Program-made: the position numbers and the translations under genes
Shown: piece after piece, positions 1 to 6,993 of the stretch
How positions within the stretch are numbered: position 1 is the stretch's first letter
Layout: each line of letters opens with the position of its first letter
Source: Streptomyces cacaoi
GTDB lineage: Bacteria > Actinomycetota > Actinomycetes > Streptomycetales > Streptomycetaceae
Assembly (NCBI RefSeq): GCF_006539165.1
Contig: NZ_BJMM01000036.1
Span: 1-64,000 of the forward strand
Direction: 5' to 3'
Length of the DNA stretch: 64,000 bases
Notes under the pieces: model-generated
The model's database searches: none
What the model was told of the DNA's origin: nothing
The model's input: only the letters and a program-made list of their open reading frames with translations

Positions 1-210
1 GCCCACCAGCACACCGGCCAGCCGTTCCGCGCGGGCGTCCAACTCCCCGTAGCTCAGGGCGCGTTCGCCGCAGACGACCGCCACCGCGTCCGGATCGGCC
101 GCGACCTGCGCAGCGAACCCGTCCACCACGGACAGCTCCCGCACGGCCGCGAGCGGGGCGGCGGGTCTCGTGGGGTCCGTGGCGCGGTGCGGGTCGCTGA
201 CCTCATGCAT
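1..210 (-). CDS. NRPS adenylation domain, N-terminal fragment (runs off left edge)
   Basis: Seventy codons are visible and the frame is open to the window edge. The start is ATG at 208-210, with AGGAG about 8 nt upstream on the minus strand. After a short linker the protein reads VVDGFAAQVAADPDAVAVVC and then LSYGELDARAERLAGVLVG. This is the standard opening of an amino-acid-activating adenylation domain, where the conserved L-(T/S)-Y-x-E-L motif (A1 core) lies near residues 49-54. No condensation domain precedes it, so this would be a loading module or a stand-alone A domain. An MbtH-like protein at 6400-6681 and a thioesterase-like hydrolase just upstream fit a nonribosomal peptide locus. 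Substrate-binding residues lie outside the window, so the substrate is unknown. A related acyl-CoA ligase is possible but the phrasing is NRPS-like. Confidence 0.8.
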   Translation of the reverse strand, partial: MHEVSDPHRATDPTRPAAPLAAVRELSVVDGFAAQVAADPDAVAVVCGERALSYGELDARAERLAGVLVG

Positions 211-408
211 GGGCTGGCTCCTGATCGGTATGGCTCGGACGCGGCGTCGGGCCGGGCAGGCGGCCTTACCGGGGCGTTCCGGTGATGTCGGATGTGTGCG
301 AGGGCCCGTGGGCGCGGTGGGCCGCGGGTGTGCGCGGAGCGGGTGGCGCCGGACGGCGGTGGGGCCGCACCGGGGCCCGGTCCTGTGCCGGGGCGGGGCG
401 CGGCGGTG
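211..408. other. Spacer between serine hydrolase and NRPS gene
   Basis: This 198-bp spacer lies between two genes on the minus strand. I see no convincing terminator or promoter; the NRPS gene may be read from the hydrolase promoter. Confidence 0.4.
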
Positions 409-1806
409 TCAGCGCCGGGCGAGGGCGCGGCCGCCGTACTGGAGCAGGGTGATGGGGCCGCCGGGCTCGGCGCGGACGAACCTGCCGACGACGGGGACGG
501 CGTCGACCTCGGGGTCGCGGCTGACGAAGCGGTCGTCCTCGTGGATCTCCAGCTTCGAGTCGAAGTAGTCCTTGCGGGTGAGGAAGAGCTGTCCGCCCGG
601 GTCGGCGACGACGACGAGGACGAGGTCTCCGTTGGCGTACTCGCCGAGGTACGGGCCGGGGTCCTGGACGCGCGGGGTGTCGGGCAGGGGCAGCGTGTGG
701 TGCCCGATGTCGAGGCCGTCGGCGCGCAGGAGGTCCAGGAGGTCCTCCCAGAGTTTCTGGCCGGTCGTGGCGTTCGCGGTCAGGGCGAGGGCGGTGTTGC
801 CGGCCGGGTGGAGCCGCAGCTGGCAGGAGGCGCCGCCGACGGCTCCGTCGTGGCCCAGCCAGATGTCGCCCGCCGTGTTGCGGTGTGCCATGAGGCCGAG
901 GCCCCAGCCGTCGGCGAGCCCGTAGGGCCGTACACCGGGTACGGGGGTGCGCATCTCCTCGACGGCGTCCTCGGGCAGCAGGTCGGGGAGTTCGGGGTGG
1001 TCGTCGTCGGCGAGGGAGTCGCGGTCGTCGAGGTGGAGCCGGGCGGCGGTGACGAGCGCGGTGGCGCTGCCGGCGAGCGCGCCGGCTGCCGCGGTCGACA
1101 GGGGTATGAGGTGGTCGACGGTCTCGATGCCGTCCGGGGTGGCGTCCCGGGTGCCGTCCGTGGTGCTGCCGTGCGGGCCGTCCAGCCGTACGGCGTGGCC
1201 GTCGGTGACGGGGTGCGGGCGGGCGCCGGGCCGGGGGTCGTGCAGGAAGGCGGGCTGTGCGCCCATGGGGTGGAGCAGGCAGTTCTCCAGCGCTGTCCAC
1301 CAGTCCATGCCGGAGGCCACCTCGATGACGCGTCCCATGAGGCAGTAGCCGGCGTTGGAGTAGGAGAAGGCGAGCCCGGGCGCGGAGAGGCCGGGGGTGT
1401 CGCCGCAGGCGGTGGTGTAGCGCTGGTAGGAGGCGCCGCGCATGTCGTCGCAGTCGACGTTGTCGGCGAGGCCGGCGGTGTGGCTGAGGAGTTGGCGGAC
1501 GGTGGCGTCGCGCAGGTGCCGGTTGGCGGCGTTCTTCAGCTCGGGCAGCAGTCGGCCGAGCGGCTCGTCGAGGTCCAGGTCTCCGTCGGAGGCGAACTGG
1601 AGGGCGAGCATCGCGGTGTGGAACTTGGTGACGGAGCCGTAGGGGAAGGCCGAGGTGCTGGTGACGGGGCGTCCGGTGCGGACGGACTCGACGCCGGTGG
1701 CGCACTGTGTCAGTGCGCCGTCGCGGTACAGGGCGAGTTGCGCCCCGGGCACGCGGTGCTTGCGCACCAGGTGTGTGAACTCCTCGGCCAGGCGGCTCCC
1801 GTCCAC
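409..1806 (-). CDS. Beta-lactamase/PBP-fold serine hydrolase, candidate PBP-type thioesterase for the NRPS
   Basis: The protein has 465 residues if it starts at the GTG at 1804-1806, which follows GGGAGAGGAA at good spacing; the frame extends further upstream but with unlikely Arg-rich sequence. The penicillin-binding-protein triad is clear: S-V-T-K (Ser58, Lys61), Y-S-N (Tyr149, Asn151) and a third motif H-D-G near residue 319. The last ~95 residues form a separate beta-rich domain of lipocalin type (PGPYLGEYANGD to the C-terminus). A PBP domain followed by a lipocalin domain is the architecture of PBP-type thioesterases such as SurE, which release and cyclise nonribosomal peptides in trans. 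Its position just upstream of, and on the same strand as, an NRPS start supports this. A D-Ala-D-Ala carboxypeptidase or class C-like esterase is the alternative. No signal peptide is visible, which favours a cytoplasmic role. Confidence 0.65.
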   Translation of the reverse strand: MDGSRLAEEFTHLVRKHRVPGAQLALYRDGALTQCATGVESVRTGRPVTSTSAFPYGSVTKFHTAMLALQFASDGDLDLDEPLGRLLPELKNAANRHLRDATVRQLLSHTAGLADNVDCDDMRGASYQRYTTACGDTPGLSAPGLAFSYSNAGYCLMGRVIEVASGMDWWTALENCLLHPMGAQPAFLHDPRPGARPHPVTDGHAVRLDGPHGSTTDGTRDATPDGIETVDHLIPLSTAAAGALAGSATALVTAARLHLDDRDSLADDDHPELPDLLPEDAVEEMRTPVPGVRPYGLADGWGLGLMAHRNTAGDIWLGHDGAVGGASCQLRLHPAGNTALALTANATTGQKLWEDLLDLLRADGLDIGHHTLPLPDTPRVQDPGPYLGEYANGDLVLVVVADPGGQLFLTRKDYFDSKLEIHEDDRFVSRDPEVDAVPVVGRFVRAEPGGPITLLQYGGRALARR

Positions 1807-2026
1807 GGCTTCCTCTCCCACTTTCTGTTTCTCGGCGGCACCGGGCGGCGCGCGGAGGGCGGATGTCCGCCCGCCGGTCCGTCGTCGCCGTCGCGCGGGC
1901 TCGTGGCGGCCGTCACGCCGGTCGGTCCGCGGCAGCCGGACGGGCTGCGCGTGCGCACGGGGCACCACTTCAGCCCTGTCAGGCTCTCCCAGTGGTCCAC
2001 GTGTGGCAATTCGCTTCGGCGGACCC

Positions 2027-2043
2027 GAAAACCCGCAGGTCAG
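2027..2043. promoter_or_regulatory. 17-bp element shared with 30424-30440
   Basis: GAAAACCCGCAGGTCAG occurs here and again at 30424-30440, in the same orientation. Both copies lie upstream of minus-strand hydrolase genes (about 220 bp from this one's start codon, about 110 bp from the other's). The bases 5' of the element (CGG.CGG...) are also partly alike. It may be the binding site of a shared regulator. Confidence 0.35.
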
Positions 2044-2144
2044 ACGTGGAACGCGGGGCCGGGTATGAAATTTTCACAGTGGTTCGTGAATTCCTCATGA
2101 TTCGGCCGGGGTTCGTGTGATCAACCCCTCACCGTGCGTATGCG

Positions 2145-2176
2145 GCAGGTATTTCCTGCATTGACACCGCGTCAAT
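2145..2176. promoter_or_regulatory. Two adjacent inverted repeats in the divergent promoter region
   Basis: GCAGG-TATTT-CCTGC (2145-2159) is followed directly by ATTGAC-ACCGC-GTCAAT (2160-2176). Both have perfect arms and 5-bp spacers, and the DNA is AT-richer than its surroundings. They lie between the divergent hydrolase gene (start 1806) and the regulator gene (start about 2400), so they are likely operators. Confidence 0.4.
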
Positions 2177-2322
2177 ACAGCGGCCGTTCCCACGGATACT
2201 GAACGGTAGCCGCGTCTTTTTTCGGTGCATCACGCATGAACCGTCCAACTGCCGCTTGTGCAAGGGGAAGCGGAAGGGGCGGTACCGGAGGGCACTGTCG
2301 TACAATGCGGACAGAGCACGAC

Positions 2323-2340
2323 GGTGCACCACCGTGCACC
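2323..2340. promoter_or_regulatory. Inverted repeat upstream of the winged-helix regulator
   Basis: GGTGCAC-CACC-GTGCACC has perfect 7-bp arms. It lies 60-80 bp upstream of the regulator start and just downstream of a -10-like TACAAT (2301-2306). It could be an autoregulatory operator. Confidence 0.35.
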
Positions 2341-2399
2341 GGTTCGTGCCGAAAAACCGGGGTGGGATGACAGGCCGTAACTTCCCGGGGGCGGGCTGA

Positions 2400-3380
2400 A
2401 TGAGACGGGGGCTCATGCTCACGAAGGCTCAGCAACAAGACCGAAGACCGGATGAAAAGGAGCGACATGAGCAGCGCATACATTTCACCTTCGAAGACAT
2501 CCTGAATTTCAGGCTGCTCAAGACTCTGGGTCCTGCCACCGAGTCCGTCTTCGCTCTGCACGTCCTGCGGCACAACGCGAACGACTCGTTCGCCGGCTGG
2601 CGCAGGCACGTACGCGGCGCCCACCGGCGCCGGCTACCGCACTTCCTCAACCTGGCCGAGACGCTTGCCGTCTCGCCGGGGCTGGTCTCGCTCCGCGCGT
2701 CCGCCCCGGACACGGTCAAGGCAGAACTGAACACCGAAGGGATGATGCCCTCCCGGATCCGCCAACTGACCGTCGCACTGCGCGAGTTCCAGGAGGCCGC
2801 GATCCGGCCCTACTGGCCGCGCATCCACAGTTATCTGGAGAGCGAGCGCGAGTCCTGCGGCCGGCTGATGTTCACCGGCGGGCTCCAGCAGCTCTTCGGC
2901 GCGCTCAACCGCAAGATGCGCTGGGCTCCTCCGGTGCTGACGCTGCCGAGCGAGCAGTCGGGCGACGTCCGGCTGACCGGCTCGGGCATCACACTGGCAC
3001 CCTCGCTGTTCCTGAGCGGGCCGCCGCGGTTCTTCCCCGGCGGAAAGGGGGTACCACCGATCCTGGTGTATCCCGCCCAGCCGAACTCCCTGGTCACCAC
3101 CGCTCTGTGGGATGTTCCTCCCCCGGAGCAGTCGCTCGCGGCGCTGGTCGGCAGTACGCGCTCCGCCGTGCTCCAGGCCCTCACCGAGAGCCGCACCACC
3201 ACCGAACTGGCCCACCACGTCGGCATCTCGGCCGGTTCGGCCAGCCAGCACGCCACCGTGCTGCGCAACACCGGGCTCATCTCGACGACACGAACCCGGA
3301 CCTCGGCCATACACACCCTGACACCACTGGGTATGGCCCTGTTCAAGGGCACCTGGCTCCAACGCACCGGAGCTGCCTGA
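2400..3380 (+). CDS. ArsR-like winged-helix transcriptional regulator
   Basis: The protein has 326 residues if it starts at ATG 2400; ATG 2415 is equally possible because neither has a strong ribosome site. The core starts RIHFTFEDILNFRLLKTLGPATE, the usual opening of a long ArsR-type regulator family common in streptomycetes. That family has an N-terminal sensor-like domain (here about residues 25-235) and a C-terminal winged helix. The helix-turn-helix reads TTTELAHHVGISAGSASQHA, followed by a wing with LISTTRTRTSAIHTLTPLG. These proteins usually sit beside transporter or secondary-metabolite genes. The neighbour on the other side of its promoter is the PBP-fold hydrolase/NRPS unit, so it may control that unit. 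The ligand is unknown. Confidence 0.75.
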   Translation: MRRGLMLTKAQQQDRRPDEKERHEQRIHFTFEDILNFRLLKTLGPATESVFALHVLRHNANDSFAGWRRHVRGAHRRRLPHFLNLAETLAVSPGLVSLRASAPDTVKAELNTEGMMPSRIRQLTVALREFQEAAIRPYWPRIHSYLESERESCGRLMFTGGLQQLFGALNRKMRWAPPVLTLPSEQSGDVRLTGSGITLAPSLFLSGPPRFFPGGKGVPPILVYPAQPNSLVTTALWDVPPPEQSLAALVGSTRSAVLQALTESRTTTELAHHVGISAGSASQHATVLRNTGLISTTRTRTSAIHTLTPLGMALFKGTWLQRTGAA

Positions 3381-3385
3381 CACCT

Positions 3386-3410
3386 GGGGCGTCCCTCGAA
3401 GGGGCGCCCC
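3386..3410. terminator. Hairpin between convergent regulator genes
   Basis: GGGGCGTCCC-TCGAA-GGGGCGCCCC forms a 10-bp stem with one G.T pair directly after the stop at 3380. It can serve the plus-strand gene and perhaps the convergent GntR gene. There is no U-tract, as is usual in high-GC actinomycetes. Confidence 0.55.
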
Positions 3411-3576
3411 TCGCCATGTCCGCACCGACGGCTCCGCGGGCACGGGCCGCATCCACTGCGTGGACCGCCGCATCGTCCCCGTGGACCGCCTCGCCGGTCG
3501 CGTCGGCCGCCCCTGCTGTCGCGGGGGCCGCCGGATCGGTCGCGTCGGCCACATCGGCCACATCGGCCACATCGGT

Positions 3577-3981
3577 TCAGCCACCGCGCTCCCCCGCGCC
3601 GAAACCGTCCAGGGTGGCCCGCACACGGTCGACGATCTCGTCCCGTGGAATCCCGCGCACCACGGCTTCGGCCAGCAGCGTGCGCGCCCGCCGTTCCCAG
3701 TCGGCGACGGCCTCCTGCTCCGCCGGTCCCTGCCCCGCGTCGGGGCGTACGACGGCGCCGCTCTTGCGGTTGATCCTGATGATCCCCTCGCGTCGCAGCA
3801 GGTCGTACGCCTTGTTCACGGTGTGGAAATTGATCGCCAGATCCACGGCCAGCTGCCGCGTCGAGGGCAGCGAGGCGCCACCGTCCAGCCGGCCGTCCGC
3901 GATGGCTTCCACCACACGGTCCCGGATCTGCTGGTAGATCGGCACCTCGCTGTCGAGGTCGAGTACTAGGTGCACAGCCAC
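3577..3981 (-). CDS. GntR-family regulator, YtrA subfamily
   Basis: The protein has 134 residues and starts with GTG (an alternative GTG lies two codons later). The first ~75 residues are a GntR winged helix: VPIYQQIRDRVVEAIADGRL, LPSTRQLAVDLAINFHTVNKAYDLL, then REGIIRINRKSGAVV. The short C-terminal tail without a large ligand domain places it in the YtrA subfamily. Such regulators repress a neighbouring ABC transporter operon, and here the divergent genes from 4069 are exactly that. The 87 bp between the genes are AT-rich (around 3985-4010) and probably hold both promoters and the operator. The last ~60 bp before its stop overlap a three-fold GGCCACATC repeat lying just downstream. Confidence 0.85.
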   Translation of the reverse strand: MAVHLVLDLDSEVPIYQQIRDRVVEAIADGRLDGGASLPSTRQLAVDLAINFHTVNKAYDLLRREGIIRINRKSGAVVRPDAGQGPAEQEAVADWERRARTLLAEAVVRGIPRDEIVDRVRATLDGFGAGERGG

Positions 3982-4068
3982 ACTCTATCTGATATACATC
4001 TACTAGAACAGACGCTCACGACGACCGGCACCCGCTCCGGGACGCCGGAGGAGAGGGGGAGATCGTCC

Positions 4069-4455
4069 ATGGCGGTGGTGAAGGTGACGAAGGACCGGCT
4101 CACGGTCGAGTTCAGCGGCCGGGAGAGCATGTGGGCCCGTATGGACTCGGTGACGGTGCCGCTGGCCGCCGTACGCGAGGTGCGCTGCGTCGACCGGCCG
4201 CTGCGGGAGGCCCGCGGCGCCCGCAAGGGCTATCAGTCGGCGTTCACCAAGATTGGGGTCTGGGGCGTGTTCACCGGCCCCCGGCAGCTCGTCTCCGCGC
4301 GGCGCGGGGAGCCGGGGCTGCACATCCGGCTCGACAAGGCGGCGGCGGGCGGCGGGGCCGGCGAGTGCGGCGAGTTCGACGAGATCATCGTGTCCGTCGC
4401 CGACCCCGCCGGCCTGGCCGAGCAGATCGCGCACGGCACCGGGAAGGCGGCATGA
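4069..4455 (+). CDS. PH-like domain protein, first gene of ABC exporter operon
   Basis: The protein has 128 residues. ATG 4069 is chosen because GGAGGAGAGGGGG lies upstream; the frame is open further upstream but without a good start. The pattern (VTKDRLTVEFSG, SVTVPLAAVREVRCVDRPLREARGARKG, GVFTGPRQLVSARRG, FDEIIVSVADPAGLAEQI) is that of a small bacterial PH-like beta fold, often found as a soluble or peripheral protein. Its TGA overlaps the ATG of the ATPase gene (ATGA), so it belongs to the same operon under the GntR gene. Its exact role is unknown; such proteins may help membrane or transporter assembly. Confidence 0.6.
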   Translation: MAVVKVTKDRLTVEFSGRESMWARMDSVTVPLAAVREVRCVDRPLREARGARKGYQSAFTKIGVWGVFTGPRQLVSARRGEPGLHIRLDKAAAGGGAGECGEFDEIIVSVADPAGLAEQIAHGTGKAA

Positions 4456-5540
4456 GCACGCGGACGAGCCCGGCCACCGGGCCGGAAGAACAGCGCATCG
4501 AGGTCTCCGGGCTGACCAAGCGGTACGCCGAGGTCACGGCCGTCGAGGGGCTCAGCTTCAGCGTCGAGCCCGGTGTGGTCACCGGCTTCCTGGGCCCCAA
4601 CGGCGCCGGGAAGACGACGACGATGCGGATGATCCTCGGCCTGGTGGCCCCCACCGAGGGCACCGCGACGATCGGCGGCCGGCGCTACGCCGAGCTGCGC
4701 CGGCCCTCGGAGACGGTGGGCGCCGTCCTGGACGCCTCCGCCTTCCATCCCAACCAGTCGGCACGCGGCCATCTGCGGATCTACGCCGCCATGGGCGGCT
4801 ACCCCGACTCCCGCGTCGAGGAACTGCTGGAGCAGCTGGAGCTGCGCGAGGCGGCGCACCGCAGGACGCGCGAGTTCTCCACCGGTATGCGCCAGCGGCT
4901 GAGCCTGGCGACGGCCCTGCTGGGCGACCCCCGGGTGCTGCTGCTGGACGAGCCGAGCAACGGCCTCGACCCGGACGGCATCGCCTGGCTGCGGCGCTTC
5001 CTGCGCTCCTTCGCCGACGAGGGCCGCACGGTGCTCGTCTCCAGCCATGTGCTCAGCGAGGTGCAGCAGATCGTCGACGACGTGGTGGTGATCCGGCGGG
5101 GCCGGCTGGTCGCCGCCGGGCCGCTGGCCGAGCTGGAGCGCTCCACCCGGCCCGCCGTGCTGGTGCGCTCCCCCGACGCCGAGCGGTTGACGGCCGCCCT
5201 GCGCGCGGGCGCGCACGGGGCAGCGGTGAGCGTGGAGGCGGCGCGCGACGGCTGGCTGCGGGTGCGCGGGGTGGACTCCTCGCAGCTCGCGGACGAGGCC
5301 GCGGCTGCCGGGGTCCGGGTGCACGAGCTGGTCACCGAGAACGCCAGCCTGGAGGAGCTGTTCTTCCAGCTGACCTCCGACGACCCACCTCGGCCGCAGG
5401 GCCCGCAGGAGGCCGCGGGCCCGGAACCGGCCGGGACGGGCCCGGCCGCCGCACAGTCCGGGCAGCCCGGACGGGCAGAACGATCCGAGCAGTCCGAGCA
5501 GTCCGAGCAGCCCGCGCAGACGGAGGGAAGCCTGCGATGA
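4452..5540 (+). CDS. ABC transporter ATP-binding protein
   Basis: The protein has 362 residues. It carries Walker A GPNGAGKTT (near residue 49), a variant signature STGMRQRLSLA in place of LSGGQ, Walker B VLLLDEPSNGLDPDG and the switch histidine in VLVSSHVL. This is the DrrA/BcrA-like exporter ATPase type with a ~100-residue C-terminal extension (ELVTENASLEELFFQLT). The final 45 residues are low-complexity and include three tandem EQS units from the 9-bp repeat near 5488-5513. It overlaps both neighbours by ATGA and pairs with the permease that follows. The likely role is export of a hydrophobic molecule or self-resistance, regulated by the divergent GntR protein. Confidence 0.92.
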   Translation: MSTRTSPATGPEEQRIEVSGLTKRYAEVTAVEGLSFSVEPGVVTGFLGPNGAGKTTTMRMILGLVAPTEGTATIGGRRYAELRRPSETVGAVLDASAFHPNQSARGHLRIYAAMGGYPDSRVEELLEQLELREAAHRRTREFSTGMRQRLSLATALLGDPRVLLLDEPSNGLDPDGIAWLRRFLRSFADEGRTVLVSSHVLSEVQQIVDDVVVIRRGRLVAAGPLAELERSTRPAVLVRSPDAERLTAALRAGAHGAAVSVEAARDGWLRVRGVDSSQLADEAAAAGVRVHELVTENASLEELFFQLTSDDPPRPQGPQEAAGPEPAGTGPAAAQSGQPGRAERSEQSEQSEQPAQTEGSLR

Positions 5541-6334
5541 ACCATGTGATCAAGGCGGAGTTCCGCCGGCTGACGGCCACCCGGATGTGGCTGTGGGCGC
5601 TGGTGGCCGCCGTGGGCTTCGGCGGCGGCCTGGTCGGGCTGCTCACCGCGGTCGGCCCGGAGAACTTCGACCCGCCGATGCCGGCGCTGGAGTCCCAGGA
5701 GGGCGTGCGGTCGCTGCTGGGTGTCCTCGGCTTCACGGTGTTCGTCCCCGCCGCGCTCGGCACCCTCGCCGTGACCTCCGAATACCGGCACCGGACGGCG
5801 ACGTTCACGTTCCTGTTCACCCCGCGCCGCTGGCAGGTGCTCGCGGGCAAGCTGGTGACGTTCACGGCCGGGGGCATGGTCTACGGGCTGGTGCTCACCG
5901 GTACGGCGGCGCTCGGCCTCTTCGGCGCCGCCGCCGCGCGCGGGGCGACGGTCGGCATGGACACCGCCGAGGTGCTGCTGCTCCTGCTGCGCCTGGCCGT
6001 GACGATGGCCGTCTACACCCTGCTGGGAGTGGGCCTGGGGGCGCTGATCCGCAACCAGATCGTGGCCCTCGCGGTGGTCGTCGGCTATCTGTACATGGGC
6101 GAGCTGATCCTGCTGATGATCCCCGGCGTGAACATCGTCTACCCGCTGCTGCCGGGCGGGGCCACGGCGTCGCTGACGAGCTTCACCTACATCGCCGACG
6201 CGCTGGCCGAGAAGATGTCCACCGATGCGGCCTCGCTGCTCTCCCCCGTCGGCGGCGGGCTGCTGCTGGCCGGGTACGCGCTGGTGGCCGCGGTGCTCGC
6301 GGTGCTGGTCCCGATGCGCAGGGACGTCAACTGA
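5537..6334 (+). CDS. ABC-2 type transporter permease
   Basis: The protein has 265 residues and six predicted membrane segments (starting near residues 19, 61, 100, 150, 175 and 235). The N-terminus has the MNHVIKAEFRRLTATRMWLW form usual for ABC-2 permeases coupled to bacitracin- or daunorubicin-type ATPases. It starts within the stop of the ATPase gene (ATGA) and ends 12 bp before a strong hairpin, so it closes the three-gene operon. Substrate unknown. Confidence 0.88.
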   Translation: MNHVIKAEFRRLTATRMWLWALVAAVGFGGGLVGLLTAVGPENFDPPMPALESQEGVRSLLGVLGFTVFVPAALGTLAVTSEYRHRTATFTFLFTPRRWQVLAGKLVTFTAGGMVYGLVLTGTAALGLFGAAAARGATVGMDTAEVLLLLLRLAVTMAVYTLLGVGLGALIRNQIVALAVVVGYLYMGELILLMIPGVNIVYPLLPGGATASLTSFTYIADALAEKMSTDAASLLSPVGGGLLLAGYALVAAVLAVLVPMRRDVN

Positions 6335-6345
6335 GCACGACGAAG

Positions 6346-6377
6346 CGGGTGCCCCGGAGTGCGGTCCGGGACACCCG
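6346..6377. terminator. Bidirectional hairpin terminator
   Basis: CGGGTGCCCCGGA / TCCGGGACACCCG gives a 13-bp stem with one mismatch and a 6-nt loop. It lies between the stops of the convergent permease and mbtH-like genes. Confidence 0.75.
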
Positions 6378-6399
6378 CGTACGTCGGCGCTCGGCCGGC

Positions 6400-6681
6400 T
6401 CAGACGGCCGCGGCAGCCGCTTCGCTGTCCGAGGCGCCGGAGGTGCCGGAAGTGCCGTCGGCCTCCTTGGCGTTGGCCTCCATCTCCCGGATGAGGCTGG
6501 CGGGCCGCATGTCGGTCCAGTTCTTCTCGACGTAGTCGAGACACGCCTGGCGGCTGTCCTCACCGAAGACGACGGTCCAGCCCGCGGGAACCTCGGCGAA
6601 CGTGGGCCAGAGAGAATGCTGGTTCTCGTCGTTGACCAGCACGTAGAACGAACCGTTCTCGTCGTCGAATGGGTTGTCCAT
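6400..6681 (-). CDS. MbtH-like protein
   Basis: The protein has 93 residues, starting at the ATG of MDNPFDDENG; AAGGG lies about 13 nt upstream. It matches the MbtH signature throughout: N-x-E-x-Q-(H)SLWP (NDENQHSLWP), VPAGW, and DYVEKNWTDMRPASL. MbtH proteins bind NRPS adenylation domains and are needed for their folding or activity. Here the likely client is the A domain at the left edge. The normal domain ends near residue 70, so the ~22-residue Ala/Ser/Gly tail (TSGTSGASDSEAAAAAV) is an extension with no known role. The gene is not directly next to the NRPS gene; the GntR/ABC block lies between. Confidence 0.95.
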   Translation of the reverse strand: MDNPFDDENGSFYVLVNDENQHSLWPTFAEVPAGWTVVFGEDSRQACLDYVEKNWTDMRPASLIREMEANAKEADGTSGTSGASDSEAAAAAV

Positions 6682-6993
6682 GATTTGCGGGTTTCCCTTC
6701 ACTCAGGGGGTGCCGGTCTCACCACCGGTCCCCGGTGCATGCTCGCGCAGCGTTTCCCTTCGCCGCAACGGTTTTGCCGAGGGCCGAACAGCCCTTACCG
6801 GAGCTTGTGTTCCGGAATTGTCCGACCCCTCATTCGCACGGAAATCAAAAGGCGCGGTCCGGTACCGACGCGCACAATTCGACGGCCGTTCCGCATCACC
6901 CCGTCACCCCGTCACCCCGTCATTGCCTTGTCATTTCACCGTCGCCCCGGCATTGCGCCGGCAGCGTTCGGGCGCCGTCCCGGACGGGGCCGG
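6682..6993. other. Intergenic region upstream of mbtH-like gene
   Basis: These 312 bp separate two minus-strand genes and probably hold the mbtH-like promoter. The DNA is locally AT-richer than the genes. A tandem repeat of CACCCCGT (three exact copies, 6897-6920) continues into degenerate copies up to about 6960. No gene was recognised. Confidence 0.5.
6897..6920. repeat. 8-bp tandem repeat, three exact copies
   Basis: CACCCCGT is repeated three times, followed by degenerate CA-starting units. It lies just after the end of the aldehyde dehydrogenase gene (stop at 6994) in the reading direction of that gene. Confidence 0.6.

Noticed and set aside
292..2100. Long plus-strand frame over the PBP-fold hydrolase
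   Set aside because: Composition is Gly/Val/Glu-rich antisense shadow; the minus-strand frame has all catalytic motifs and a ribosome site.
2149..2165. Possible extra GTATTTC operator copy near 2150
   Set aside because: Only the first seven bases match; the centre and right arm differ, and it belongs to a separate GCAGG-N5-CCTGC repeat.
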